Both the position numbers and the translations under genes were made by a program. Under the pieces are notes generated by a model that had not been told where the DNA came from, did not search any database, and was given only the letters and a program-made list of their open reading frames with translations. A DNA stretch of 64,000 nucleotides, from NCBI RefSeq assembly GCF_965277665.1, contig NZ_OZ255835.1, positions 186,001 through 250,000 of the forward strand. The letters run 5' to 3'. This document shows positions 18,374-28,452 of this stretch, in pieces; position 1 is the stretch's first letter, and each line of letters starts with the position of its first letter. Origin of the DNA: Lichenicoccus sp965277665. Lineage in GTDB: Bacteria; Pseudomonadota; Alphaproteobacteria; Acetobacterales; Acetobacteraceae.

Positions 18374-19156
18374 TTACAGGTCCAGTGGTGCCCCGTCCCG
18401 CAGGACCCGTTCGGCGTCTGGCGTATAGCCGCCATCGTCGCGGTGCAGGATCAGGCCCGGCAGGATGGCGGCGGCGGCGCGTGACCCCCGGCGCCCGCGC
18501 AGCAGCACGATCTTTGCCGGGCGGCCGGCCTTGGGCCAGAACGGCATCAGGGTCAGACCGCCGATCATCCCGGACCGGTGCAGCGCAGCGCAGGCCTGGG
18601 CATGCAGCGACGCCGGCAGGATCAGGCTGAGCGTCCCCCCCGGAACCAGCATCGACGACAACAGCTCGGTCCACTCCGTCAGCAGGCCACGATCCGCCCG
18701 CCGTGCCAGGTCGCGCCGAGGCACCAACGAGGCGGTGGCGTCCGCGCGATGCCAGGGCGGGTTGGCCAGGATGTGGTCGAAGCTGCCGCGTCGCGGCTGT
18801 CTTGGGTCAGGCCCGACCGGCAGCGCATCCGCCGCCGGTCCAGGCCCCGGCAAGGCGGGCAGGATCGCCTGGTGCAGCCGCGCGTCGAGCCCGTTCAGCG
18901 CCAGGTTGCAGCGCGCCAGCGCGAGCGTCTCCGGGTCCGCCTCGATGCCGTGCGCCGCCAGCGCCGGGACCCGGTGGCACAGGCAGAGCAGGGCGGCTCC
19001 TGCGCCGCAGCCCGCGTCGAGGATCCTCTCGCCGGCCCGCGCCGGGATCGCGGCCGCCAGCAGCACCGGCTCGATCCCGGTCCGGTAGCCGGTGCGGAAT
19101 TGCCGGTAGGTCAGCCGTCCGCCGAGCAGGGCGTCTTCGGACGTTGCCTGCCTCAT
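18374..19156 (-). CDS. TrmN6-like N6-adenine tRNA methyltransferase
   Basis: A 260-residue SAM-dependent methyltransferase of the TrmN6/YfiC group, which methylates N6 of A37 in tRNA1(Val). The SAM-binding motif is ILDAGCGAGAALL (about 45-57) and the amino-methylase catalytic motif NPPW is at 132-135. The N-terminal GGRLTYRQFRTGYRTGIEPVLL is typical of the family. It is divergent from the polyprenyl synthase gene, with only about 100 bp between. The exact tRNA substrate is inferred. Confidence 0.85.
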   Translation of the reverse strand: MRQATSEDALLGGRLTYRQFRTGYRTGIEPVLLAAAIPARAGERILDAGCGAGAALLCLCHRVPALAAHGIEADPETLALARCNLALNGLDARLHQAILPALPGPGPAADALPVGPDPRQPRRGSFDHILANPPWHRADATASLVPRRDLARRADRGLLTEWTELLSSMLVPGGTLSLILPASLHAQACAALHRSGMIGGLTLMPFWPKAGRPAKIVLLRGRRGSRAAAAILPGLILHRDDGGYTPDAERVLRDGAPLDL

Positions 19157-19263
19157 GCCGCCCGCCGCCGGGGGGCCATCGGCTTGACCACCCCACCGCC
19201 GCCGCTCATATGTGCCACGCGCTCCCTGCCGGCGAGGAGGCAGCAGAAGGGGGAGGATCGTGC

Positions 19264-20337
19264 TTGCGTCTTGCCGCCAACCTCGCTGCCGCTCCGGCTG
19301 TCAGGCCTGCTGACATCCTGCCGGATAGCCCCAGCACCGGCCAGGATGCGCTGCGCGACCTGTCCCACCTGCTTGCCGACGACATGGCGGCCTGCAACCG
19401 CACCATCGTGGCGCGCATGGACAGCCCGGTCGCGCTGATCCCGCAGCTGGCCGCCCATCTGGTAGCCGCCGGCGGCAAGCGGCTGCGTCCGTTGCTGACG
19501 CTGGCCGCGGCGCGGCTGTGCGGCTATGAGAAGGACCCCGCGAGTGCCACCGCGCGTCATGTGGCACTCGCCGCGTGCGTCGAATTCATCCACACCGCCA
19601 CCCTGCTGCACGACGACGTCGTCGACGAGAGCCTGCTCCGTCGCGGCCTGGCCAGTGCCAACGCCGTGTTCGGCAACAAGGCCTCGGTGCTGGTCGGCGA
19701 CTTCCTGTTCGCGCGCGCGTTCCAGTTGATGACCGAGGACGGCTCGCTGCGGGTGATGGCGATCCTGTCCGCCGCCTCGGCCACCATCGCCGAGGGCGAG
19801 GTGCTGCAGATGGCGACGCAGAACGACCTCTCGACCCCGATGGACCGCTACCTCGACGTGATCCACGGCAAGACCGCGGCGTTGTTCGCCGCCGCCTGCC
19901 AGGTCGGCGCGGTGGTGGCCGGGCGGCCGGAACGCGAGGAGCTGGCGCTGGAGGCCTATGGCGACAATCTCGGCATGGCCTTCCAGCTGGTCGATGACGC
20001 GCTCGACTACGCCGCCGACCAGGCCGAACTCGGCAAGACCGTCGGCGATGATTTTCGCGAGGGCAAGATCACGCTGCCGGTGCTCGCCGCCTATGGCGCC
20101 GGCGATGAGACGGAACGGGCCTTCTGGCGTCGGGTCATCGAGCTTAGCCGCCAGGACCACACCGATCTCGACCACGCCATGGCCCTGATCGCGCGGCGCG
20201 GCGCCATCGAGACCACGCTGGAGCGCGCGCGCCACTACGCCACAGCGGCGCGCGATGCGCTGTGCGTGTTCCCCGAGAGCCGGCTGCGCCGGCTGATGGG
20301 CGACATCGCCCTCTACACCGTCAGCCGCGGGCGGTAG
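19264..20337 (+). CDS. polyprenyl diphosphate synthase
   Basis: Trans-prenyltransferase making the long isoprenoid tail of ubiquinone (octa- to decaprenyl). The first aspartate-rich motif is LLHDDVVDE, the second is FQLVDDALDY, and GGKRLRP and GKTAALFAAACQ are conserved. No ATG fits well: the TTG at 19264 follows GGGGGAGG at good spacing and is preferred. An ATG at 19210 would add 18 residues but has no ribosome site. The 3' end overlaps the convergent murI gene by 25 bp. Chain length cannot be read from the sequence. Confidence 0.88.
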   Translation: MRLAANLAAAPAVRPADILPDSPSTGQDALRDLSHLLADDMAACNRTIVARMDSPVALIPQLAAHLVAAGGKRLRPLLTLAAARLCGYEKDPASATARHVALAACVEFIHTATLLHDDVVDESLLRRGLASANAVFGNKASVLVGDFLFARAFQLMTEDGSLRVMAILSAASATIAEGEVLQMATQNDLSTPMDRYLDVIHGKTAALFAAACQVGAVVAGRPEREELALEAYGDNLGMAFQLVDDALDYAADQAELGKTVGDDFREGKITLPVLAAYGAGDETERAFWRRVIELSRQDHTDLDHAMALIARRGAIETTLERARHYATAARDALCVFPESRLRRLMGDIALYTVSRGR

Positions 20338-21161
20338 CCTTCCGGCGCTGCCGGCAGGTCGCTGACCTCCAGCAACGAGAAGCCGCCGTAGCCGAACTCG
20401 CCGATGCGGCGAAGCAGCCGCTCCGGATCGCCTGGTGGCGCGGTGAACAGCGCGCGGCCGCCACCAGCCGCGACCGCGGCCGCGACATCGCGTTCCGCCA
20501 GCACCTCTGCGGTTCGCCTGGCGACCGCCTCCGCCGGGTCCAGCCAGAGTATGCCGGGTGGCGATCCGGCGCGCAGCGCGTCCAGCAGGAAGCTGTAGTG
20601 GGTGCAGCCAATGCAGACGACATCCACCAGCGCTCCGCCCGGTTGCTCGAACAGTGCATCGAGTTCGCGCCGGATTGCGTCGCGCGGCACGGGCGCGCCA
20701 CGGAACGCCGCTTCGGCAAGATCGGCGAGGCCCCGCGCGCCGTGCGCCACCAGCGTGCAGTCCGGCGCGAAGCGGGCCGCGAGGTCGCGCAGATAGGGCC
20801 GCCGGACCGTGGCCGCCGTCGCCAGCAATCCGATGTGCCGGGTGCGGCTCAGCGAGGCCGCCCACTTGATCGGCGGCACGGTGCCGACGAACGGCACCGC
20901 GAAGCGCTGCCGCAGGGAGGCTAGCGCCACCGTGCTGGCGGTGTTGCAGGCGATCACGACAGCGTCGGGGGCCATCTCGGCGATGGCCGTGCCGATCACC
21001 TGCTCGATGCGCGCCAGCAACGCCGCGTCGGGCACCTCGCCGTAGGGATAGACCGCGTTGTCGGACAGCATGGTGACGGTTGCAAGCGGCAGGCGAGTGC
21101 GCAGGGCGCCCACGATTCCGTAGCCGCCGATGCCGGAGTCGAAAGCGAGCAGGCTCGCCAT
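20313..21161 (-). CDS. murI: glutamate racemase
   Basis: Makes D-glutamate for peptidoglycan. The 282-residue protein has the N-terminal FDSGIGG motif, the first catalytic cysteine in ACNTAST and the second in GCTHYSFL. It lies 9 bp after pyrE on the same strand, so the two are probably co-transcribed, and overlaps the end of the convergent polyprenyl synthase gene. Confidence 0.93.
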   Translation of the reverse strand: MASLLAFDSGIGGYGIVGALRTRLPLATVTMLSDNAVYPYGEVPDAALLARIEQVIGTAIAEMAPDAVVIACNTASTVALASLRQRFAVPFVGTVPPIKWAASLSRTRHIGLLATAATVRRPYLRDLAARFAPDCTLVAHGARGLADLAEAAFRGAPVPRDAIRRELDALFEQPGGALVDVVCIGCTHYSFLLDALRAGSPPGILWLDPAEAVARRTAEVLAERDVAAAVAAGGGRALFTAPPGDPERLLRRIGEFGYGGFSLLEVSDLPAAPEGYRPRLTV

Positions 21162-21170
21162 CGCCGAGGA

Positions 21171-21944
21171 TCAGCCCTCGGCGTCCCTGGCCGCCTTGCG
21201 CGCCATGGCCTCCTCCGCCGAGCCGACGCCGCCATGCCGGGCCGACCAGGCACAGGGGTCGTCGAGGAAGCGGCGCACCTCGGAGGCGGCGCCCTCCGAA
21301 AAATACGGCCGCCCGGCGCAGGCCTCGAGCACATCCCACCAGGTGCACAGCGAATGCAGCGCGATGTCCATGTCGGCGAGCGTGCGATGCGCGCCCGGGA
21401 AGACGCCGTAGAAGAACACCACGAAGGCGTGGTTGACGATGGCGCCGGCATCGCGCAGCGCCGTGGCGAACTTGATCTTCGAGGCCCCGTCGGTGGTCAG
21501 GTCCTCGACCAGCAGCGTGCGCTTTCCCTCCGGAACGTCGCCCTCGATCAGCGCGTTGCGCCCGAAGCCCTTGGGCTTCTTCCTGACATAGGCCATCGGA
21601 GCGAGCATGCGATCGGCGATCCAGGCTGCGAACGGAATACCCGCGGTCTCGCCGCCGGCGACCACGTCGATGCTCTCGTAGCCGACATGGCGGCCGATCT
21701 TCTCGACCCCGAGCTCGACGATCTTGGCGCGGGCGCGCGGAAAGAAGATGATGCGCCGGCAATCGATATAGACAGGCGACCTCCAGCCGGAGGTCAGCGT
21801 GTAGGGCTCCTCGGGACGGAAGTTGACCGCCTTGATTTCCAGCAGCAGCCGCGCCGTCGTCAGGGCCGCATCGCGGTCCCAGTCGGTGGAATTCCCCGCC
21901 GCCATGTCGGTGCCGGATTCCGGACCAGCCGCCTTGCTTGCCAT
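21171..21944 (-). CDS. pyrE: orotate phosphoribosyltransferase
   Basis: Converts orotate and PRPP to OMP in pyrimidine synthesis. It has VVAGGETAGIPFA and the PRPP-binding loop VEDLTTDGASK. At 257 residues it is longer than E. coli PyrE, with a C-terminal extension (FYGVFPGAHRTL onward) of the kind seen in alphaproteobacterial forms. The ATG at 21944 is chosen for an upstream AGGGA at good spacing; an ATG 39 nt earlier is possible. It is divergent from the ELM1-like gene. Confidence 0.92.
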   Translation of the reverse strand: MASKAAGPESGTDMAAGNSTDWDRDAALTTARLLLEIKAVNFRPEEPYTLTSGWRSPVYIDCRRIIFFPRARAKIVELGVEKIGRHVGYESIDVVAGGETAGIPFAAWIADRMLAPMAYVRKKPKGFGRNALIEGDVPEGKRTLLVEDLTTDGASKIKFATALRDAGAIVNHAFVVFFYGVFPGAHRTLADMDIALHSLCTWWDVLEACAGRPYFSEGAASEVRRFLDDPCAWSARHGGVGSAEEAMARKAARDAEG

Positions 21945-22060
21945 CTCGCCATCCCTCATCTGTTCGGGCAGCGATAGCTGCATGACACCAGGAAATCCAT
22001 CATGCTCACGGCCAAGCCGGGATCTGAACGCCCGGATCTGCTAGCCCGGATCTGCAGGCA

Positions 22061-23011
22061 ATGAGCCTGGCCCTGCTGCCGCAGCCGCCGGTCTGGGTGC
22101 TGGATGATCCGGGTTCGGCCGTCGCCGGACAGGCGAGCGCCATCGCGGGAAGGCTCGGCATGCCGTTCCGCCGCCTGAACGCGACCCCGGGTCAGCCGCA
22201 CCGGCCGGGCGGACCGGGCCCCGGCCTGGTGATCTCGGCCGGTCGGCGTGCCGGCCTGCGCGCCCTGCTGCTGCGCTCGCGGCACGCCTGCCGGGTGGTG
22301 CATTGCAGCCCGACGCGGCTGTCCGCCATGCTGTCCTATGACCTCGTCGTGCTGCCGCAGCAGGCCTGCCGCCCTGCCGAGATCCGCGAGGCGGGCCGCC
22401 TGGTGCCGGTCCTCGGCCCTCCGCACGTGGTGTCCCCGGCGCTGCTCGGACGGGCCCGCGAACTCTGGACCGAGCGGCTGTCGCACATGCCGCATCCAAG
22501 GCTGCTGCTGATCTTCGGCAGCGCCGACGGCAAGCTCGCGCTGCAGGTTGGCCGCCATGTCGCAAGCCTCGCCCGGGAGCGCGGCGGCTGCGTGCTGGTC
22601 TCGGTGCTGGCACCGGGCCTGGTGGCCGCGGACGCACTCTCGGCGGCCCTGTCCAATTGCCTGCACCTGCTCTACCGCGCCGGCGAGCCCGGCGAGAACC
22701 CGACGCTGGGCTTCCTGAGCCACGCTGATGCGGTGGTGACCGTGCGCGTCGGTGCGCTCACCCTGTCGGAGGCCTGCGCCGGTCAGGCACCGGTATTCGC
22801 GGCGCACGCGGATGGCGAGACGGGGGCGGCCGGGCGTTTCCTTGCGGATCTGCAGGCGGCCGGGCAGGTGCGCCCGCTGCAACACGACCTGTCGCGCTGG
22901 TCGCGGCAGCCGCTCGACGAGGCCGGCCGGATCGCCCTGATGATCCAGTCGCGCTTTGGCCACGCCCGGCCGACCATCGTGGCGGTGCCGCAGACCATTC
23001 TGAAGTCGTGA
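22061..23011 (+). CDS. ELM1/GtrOC1-family putative glycosyltransferase
   Basis: A 316-residue member of the DUF1022 (mitochondrial fission ELM1) family. VWVLDDPGSAVAGQ, the central GPPHVVSPALL, and FLSHADAVVTVR near the C-terminus fit the GT-B-like fold of that family. There is no signal peptide, so it is cytoplasmic. In bacteria the family is thought to be glycosyltransferase-like; the acceptor is unknown. A 14-bp tandem duplication lies just upstream (22030-22055). Confidence 0.75.
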   Translation: MSLALLPQPPVWVLDDPGSAVAGQASAIAGRLGMPFRRLNATPGQPHRPGGPGPGLVISAGRRAGLRALLLRSRHACRVVHCSPTRLSAMLSYDLVVLPQQACRPAEIREAGRLVPVLGPPHVVSPALLGRARELWTERLSHMPHPRLLLIFGSADGKLALQVGRHVASLARERGGCVLVSVLAPGLVAADALSAALSNCLHLLYRAGEPGENPTLGFLSHADAVVTVRVGALTLSEACAGQAPVFAAHADGETGAAGRFLADLQAAGQVRPLQHDLSRWSRQPLDEAGRIALMIQSRFGHARPTIVAVPQTILKS

Positions 23012-23103
23012 TCAGCAGCGAGCCGGTATGGCTTGCGCGGCCTGGACCGTAACGTCTAGCCTGTGCCGCATTGTTGAGAATGATTTGCAGAAAGGGGTCG
23101 CCT

Positions 23104-23340
23104 GTGGTCATCAAGACGAGCCAGATCGCTCGCAATTGTGAACGCGCCGTTGTGACGGCTTATCGCGAGTTGCGCGGCTGCGGCACGGCTGACCTGCGCG
23201 CCTTCCGGTCCTGCACCACGCTGTATCGCATCCACCATCCGGAAGCCTCGATCGACGAGGCGCGGCGGCTGGTCTCCGAGTGGATCGACCATCATGTGGT
23301 GAGGGAAGACAACGGCCCCACCAGAGGCTGCGACTGCTGA
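23104..23340 (+). CDS. small hypothetical protein, 78 residues
   Basis: A GTG start at 23104 follows AAAGGGG at six bases, making it better than the ATG-like start upstream. The protein (VVIKTSQIARNCERAVVTAYRE) is basic, helical and cysteine-containing, ending GCDC. No domain is recognised. It resembles short conserved alphaproteobacterial proteins of unknown role. It is convergent with gltA across two family A repeats. Confidence 0.6.
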   Translation: MVIKTSQIARNCERAVVTAYRELRGCGTADLRAFRSCTTLYRIHHPEASIDEARRLVSEWIDHHVVREDNGPTRGCDC

Positions 23341-23351
23341 GCCGGCTCGAT

Positions 23352-23483
23352 AACGCACTACGGCGGTCATCCGACGCGGCCGTCTGCGCTTCCGGTGCTC
23401 ACGGCCAAACGGCCGCTCCGCTCCGGTTCTCGACGGCCACGCCGGGCGGCGCCAGGGGCGCCTCTGACTCGCCGTAGCACGTT
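23352..23483. repeat. family A structured repeat, divergent copy A4
   Basis: A 132-bp relative of A1 with different ends: AACGCACTACGGCG at the left pairs with CGCCGTAGCACGTT at the right. Its internal stem is GGCCGTC/GACGGCC where A1 has CTTTCC/GGAAAG, and its last hairpin is GGCGCC-AGG-GGCGCC. The 342-bp gap between the 78-residue gene and gltA contains only this element and A2. Confidence 0.7.
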
Positions 23484-23520
23484 CTCGAACCGGCTCCCCC
23501 GAACCATTTGGATGACGTTA

Positions 23521-23682
23521 GAGGCTGTTTGAAAACGCCTGATGCTGGATGAGAGCGGGCCATAGGCCCGCGGCCGGCGTGGCTTTCCGAGCACCGGAGC
23601 GGAGCGGCCTCCTTGGCCGTGAGCACAGGAGCGCAGGAGAGGCGCGTCGGATCGCCAGCAGCAGGCGTTTGCAAGCAGCCTC
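23521..23682. repeat. family A structured repeat, copy A2
   Basis: A 162-bp copy in inverse orientation relative to A1. It ends exactly at the base before the gltA stop codon (23683-23685). The 28-bp terminal stem has three mismatches. The internal hairpin is GCGGGCC-ATA-GGCCCGC, a paired change from A1. Confidence 0.85.
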
Positions 23683-24990
<1,308 letters not shown>

Positions 24991-25117
24991 GCAATGTTCC
25001 TGTCCTGACCGGACCCGTCGGCCGTTGGTTGAAGGATCTGGGGGTAAAGGATCTGGGGGTTCAAATGATCCTGGCAGATTTATGGTCAAGCGTGTGGTAT
25101 GGCAACACGTGCCCGGC

Positions 25118-25627
25118 TCACGGTACAAGCAGGTCGCTCAGGCGGGCATGACGCGCCTGCAGGTCCGTCCAGGCGCCATCGATGTCGAACAGCGCCAGCA
25201 TGCAGGTGACGAAGCCGCCCCGCAACGCGGCAGCCTCGCCGGACAGCCGGAAGGCCAGCTCGTGCAGGCCCGGATTGTGCCCGACCAGCAGCATGCTGTC
25301 GGCCTCCGTCGGTGTCTCGCGCAGCGCGTCGAGCAGGCTCGCTGGGTCTGCAAGATAGAGCCGGTCGGAATACACCACCACCGTCTCACCCGCGGGCGGC
25401 TGCAGGCCAAGCCGGGTGAAGGTCTGGCGCGCCCGCGTCGCGGTGCTGACCAGGGCCCGCTGCGGCTGCAGCCGGCGTTCGCGCAGCAGCCGGCCCATCG
25501 ACGCCGCCTCGGAGATGCCGCGATCGGCGAGGGGGCGCGGATGGTCCCAGTCATCCGGCGCGCCGGGTGCTGCCGCCAGCGCCTTGGCGTGGCGCAGCAG
25601 CAGCAGCCTGCGCCGGGCGGCGGTCAT
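25118..25627 (-). CDS. SixA-like histidine phosphatase
   Basis: A 169-residue single-domain phosphatase of the histidine phosphatase superfamily, branch SixA (phosphohistidine phosphatase). LLLLRHAKA carries the phosphorylated histidine and arginine, STATRARQT the second arginine, and LLVGHNPGLHEL the second histidine. The target phosphoprotein is unknown. Its ATG overlaps the chorismate mutase stop by 4 nt, so the pair is co-translated although no functional link is known. Confidence 0.85.
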   Translation of the reverse strand: MTAARRRLLLLRHAKALAAAPGAPDDWDHPRPLADRGISEAASMGRLLRERRLQPQRALVSTATRARQTFTRLGLQPPAGETVVVYSDRLYLADPASLLDALRETPTEADSMLLVGHNPGLHELAFRLSGEAAALRGGFVTCMLALFDIDGAWTDLQARHARLSDLLVP

Positions 25628-25959
25628 GCCTCCCGCCTGGTCCGCCCGGCAGTCCGGGGCGACGCATCGAGCGCTGCCGCCTCGTGATGGCGGATCACCT
25701 CGCGGATGACGAAGGCAAGGAACTTCTCGGCAAAATCCGGATCGAGGCGGGCCTGCTGCGCGAGCTGCCGCAGCCGGGCCACCTGGGTCGCCTCGCGGGC
25801 CGGGTCGGCGGGCGGCATCGCCTGCCGCGCCTTCAGCTCGCCGACCTCCTTAGTACAGCGGAACCGCTCGGCGAGCATATGGATCAGCGCCGCGTCGATA
25901 TTGTCGATGCTGTTGCGCAGTGCCTGCAGCTGAGCAAGGCCGGCCGCCTGGTCGTCCAA
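25624..25959 (-). CDS. AroQ-type chorismate mutase
   Basis: Converts chorismate to prephenate for phenylalanine and tyrosine synthesis. The 111-residue monofunctional AroQ helix bundle contains LRNSIDNIDAALIHMLAERF, CTKEVGELK and the C-terminal FAEKFLAFVIREVIRHHE. The start is TTG at 25957-25959, preceded by AGGAG at five bases; ATG codons further upstream lie in sequence without family similarity and close to repeat A5. It is followed by the sixA-like gene with a 4-nt overlap. Confidence 0.85.
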   Translation of the reverse strand: MDDQAAGLAQLQALRNSIDNIDAALIHMLAERFRCTKEVGELKARQAMPPADPAREATQVARLRQLAQQARLDPDFAEKFLAFVIREVIRHHEAAALDASPRTAGRTRREA

Positions 25960-26050
25960 AGCCGCTCCTATTGCATCGAGGGAACAAGCCGGAACGGGCC
26001 CGGCAGCCAAGTGTGTAGGATCGCGTATGCAGCGACAAGTGAGCCTGCGG

Positions 26051-26207
26051 AGCCCGCCTGAGAATGCCCTACGCTGAGTGAGAGGCGCCAACGGCGCCGG
26101 CCGTCGCGTCTTCCGAGAACCGGAGCGGAGCGGCCTTGATGGCCGTGAGCACCGGAAGCGCAGGAAGGCGCGACGGATCGCCAGCGTAGGGCATTCTCAG
26201 GCGGGCT
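26051..26207. repeat. family A structured repeat, copy A5, with perfect 25-bp inverted ends
   Basis: A 157-bp element whose first and last 25 bp are perfect inverted repeats (starting AGCCCGCCTGAGAATGCC). These ends are unrelated in sequence to those of A1-A3, yet the core is the same family, including CGGCC-TTGAT-GGCCG and GGCGCC-AAC-GGCGCC. The last bases form part of the TAG stop of the phosphatase gene. Confidence 0.85.
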
Positions 26208-26907
26208 AAAGGTCGATCCAGGCTAGGTGGCCGCCCTTGCCCGCACCCGTATCGGTGAAGATCGCGGTGCCGCCGTTGCGGCCATGCTTGATCCAGGGCC
26301 GGCCATCCGGGCTGCGTCGGTCGTGGCCGCAATAGACGGTGAACCCGCGCGGGATGTGGTCGACCCAGCTCAGCCGCCGTTCCGGATAGCCATCCTCCTG
26401 CATCCGGCCGGTGGTCTCGCCGAACAGCGCGCGCGACAGCAGGTGCGAGACCGCTTCGAGCCCGGGCGGCGGGTCCTGCTCCAGCATGCCGGTATGGAAG
26501 CCGCCATGCACGAAGGCGCGCTGGCCCAGCACCATCCAGGCCGGCGCCCGGCCGATCTCGGCCAGTGCGCGCGTTTGCAGCGTCTCGTCGAGCTGCGCCA
26601 GGGTCGCCTCCAGCGGCGGGTCCGGCCGCATCCGCCGGCCGCCCAGGGCGCGTCCCAGCTTGCGGTCGTGGTTGCCCAGGATGAACATGCCCCGGCCCTC
26701 GTCGATCAGGCGGAACATGATGCGCAGCGTGCCGGCGCTGTCCGGGCCGTGATCGACCAGGTCGCCGAGCTGGATGATGAAGCGGTCGGTCGCGACCGCA
26801 TGGGTGAAGGCGCGGGTGTCGCCGTGCACGTCGCCGACCACGCGCAGCTTGCGCCCGCCGAGATCGGGAAGGACCGGATCGGGCGGAACTGGGCCGGACC
26901 CGCTCAT
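26206..26907 (-). CDS. PPP-family metallophosphoesterase (serine/threonine phosphatase-like)
   Basis: A 233-residue calcineurin-like phosphoesterase with the metal motifs in order: GDVHGD, GDLVDHG, GNHD, then HGGFHTG and YCGHDRR toward the C-terminus. The arrangement is that of bacterial PPP protein phosphatases or diadenosine tetraphosphatases; the substrate is not determined. Its ATG at 26907 overlaps the photolyase stop by 4 nt. The stop codon is partly formed by repeat A5. Confidence 0.85.
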   Translation of the reverse strand: MSGSGPVPPDPVLPDLGGRKLRVVGDVHGDTRAFTHAVATDRFIIQLGDLVDHGPDSAGTLRIMFRLIDEGRGMFILGNHDRKLGRALGGRRMRPDPPLEATLAQLDETLQTRALAEIGRAPAWMVLGQRAFVHGGFHTGMLEQDPPPGLEAVSHLLSRALFGETTGRMQEDGYPERRLSWVDHIPRGFTVYCGHDRRSPDGRPWIKHGRNGGTAIFTDTGAGKGGHLAWIDL

Positions 26908-28424
26908 GAGGCGGCACGGACCTCGTTGCGGAAGGCGCTGAGCGCACGGTCGCGGCCGGCCTCGAGCGAGATCACCGGCTTCGGATAGTCTTGGCCGAGC
27001 CTGATGCCGGCGCGGTCCAGCTCGGCCGCCGGCGCCTCCCATGGGGCATGCAGCCAGCGCGGCGCGAGGTTGCCCAGTTCCGGCACCCAGCGCCGGACAT
27101 AGGTCCCCTCGGGATCGAACTTCCGGCCCTGGGTGACCGGGTTGAAGATCCTGAAGAATGGCTGGCTGTCGGTGCCGGTGCCTGCGACCCACTGCCAGCT
27201 GGCGCTGTTGGTGGCGAGGTCGCCATCGACCAGCGTGTCCCAGAACCAGGCCTCGCCCTCCTGCCAGGACACCAGCAGGTGCTTCGTCAGCAGGGAGGCG
27301 GTGATCATCCGCACGCGGTTGTGCATCCAGCCGATATGCCAGAGCTGCCGCATGCCGGCATCGACAATCGGCACGCCGGTCAGCCCGCGCTGCCAGGCCT
27401 GCAGCCCGCGCGGATCGCGCCGCCAGCGCAGCCGGGCATAGGCCGCGCGCAGGGGCTCATCGGGCATCGCCGGATTGTTGTGCAGCAGGTAGGCGGCAAA
27501 TTCGTGCCAGAGGATCTCGTTCTGGAACGTCTCGAAGCCGGACCTTGCGCCCCCGGCATCGGGCTTGCGGCCAGGTGCGGCCGCATGCGCCGCGCGCGCG
27601 GCGTGCCAGACCTGCACCGGCGACAGCTCGCCCCAGCGCAGGTGCGGCGACAGCATCGAGGTGCCGCGCTCGTCGCCGGGGATGTCACGGCTGCTGCCGT
27701 ATCCCTCCAGGTGGTCAGCCAGGAAGCGTCGCATGCGGTCGTGCGCGCCGGCCTCCCCGGGCGTCCAGGTGTCGCGTAGGCCGCCCGCCCAGTCGGGGCG
27801 CGTCGGCGGCAGGTGCCACTGCTCCAGCCGGTCGGAGGCAAAGGCGCCGCGGGGCGCCTGCAGCCGCGTCACCGTCGGCAAGGGTGGGTCCGGGTCCGGC
27901 AGGCTGCGGCAGGTGCGCGCGAACGGCGTGTACACGCCGTAGATCTTGCCGGACTGGGTGCGGATCGCGTCGAGATCGAACAGGGTCGAGACGCGATGCG
28001 ACCTCAACGCGATGGCGCGCCGTGCGAGCGCCTGCTCCACCCTGCGGTCCAGCTCCTGCAGCGCGGGCTCGTGCGACCGCCCGCAATGCACGCTGGCAGC
28101 GCCGGCCTGCTCGGCCAGGGCCGGGATGATAGTCGCCGCGTCGCCTTCGCGCAGCACCAGGGTTCCGCCCGCCTTGCGGATCGCCTCGGAGAGCGCCGCC
28201 AGGCTGTGGTGCAGCCACCATAGCGCGGCCCCCCCGACCGCCCAGGCCCCGCCGGCGCTGCGGTCGAGCACGAACACCGCGAGCACGCGTGCCGCCTCGC
28301 GCCGCGCCTCGGTCAGCGGCCGGTGGTCGGAGAGCCGGAGGTCGTTGCGGAACCAGACGATGGCGGCGGTGTCGTCAGCGGCGGGGTCTGCGCGCCTCGC
28401 TGTCATCGTTTCGCCACGTGGCAT
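26904..28424 (-). CDS. phrB: deoxyribodipyrimidine photolyase
   Basis: Light-dependent repair of cyclobutane pyrimidine dimers. The 506-residue protein starts with the photolyase antenna-binding Rossmann domain (IVWFRNDLRLSDHRPL). The FAD-binding helical domain follows, with GYGSSRDIPG, FQNEILWHEFAAYL, WMHNRVRMITASLLTKHLL and DGDLATNSASWQWVAGTG. The ATG at 28424 has AGGA at eight bases; a second ATG six codons on is possible. It is placed just downstream of pdeM, next to other repair genes. Confidence 0.93.
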   Translation of the reverse strand: MPRGETMTARRADPAADDTAAIVWFRNDLRLSDHRPLTEARREAARVLAVFVLDRSAGGAWAVGGAALWWLHHSLAALSEAIRKAGGTLVLREGDAATIIPALAEQAGAASVHCGRSHEPALQELDRRVEQALARRAIALRSHRVSTLFDLDAIRTQSGKIYGVYTPFARTCRSLPDPDPPLPTVTRLQAPRGAFASDRLEQWHLPPTRPDWAGGLRDTWTPGEAGAHDRMRRFLADHLEGYGSSRDIPGDERGTSMLSPHLRWGELSPVQVWHAARAAHAAAPGRKPDAGGARSGFETFQNEILWHEFAAYLLHNNPAMPDEPLRAAYARLRWRRDPRGLQAWQRGLTGVPIVDAGMRQLWHIGWMHNRVRMITASLLTKHLLVSWQEGEAWFWDTLVDGDLATNSASWQWVAGTGTDSQPFFRIFNPVTQGRKFDPEGTYVRRWVPELGNLAPRWLHAPWEAPAAELDRAGIRLGQDYPKPVISLEAGRDRALSAFRNEVRAAS

Positions 28425-28452
28425 CCGGCACTTCCTGATCTCGACGGTGAGG

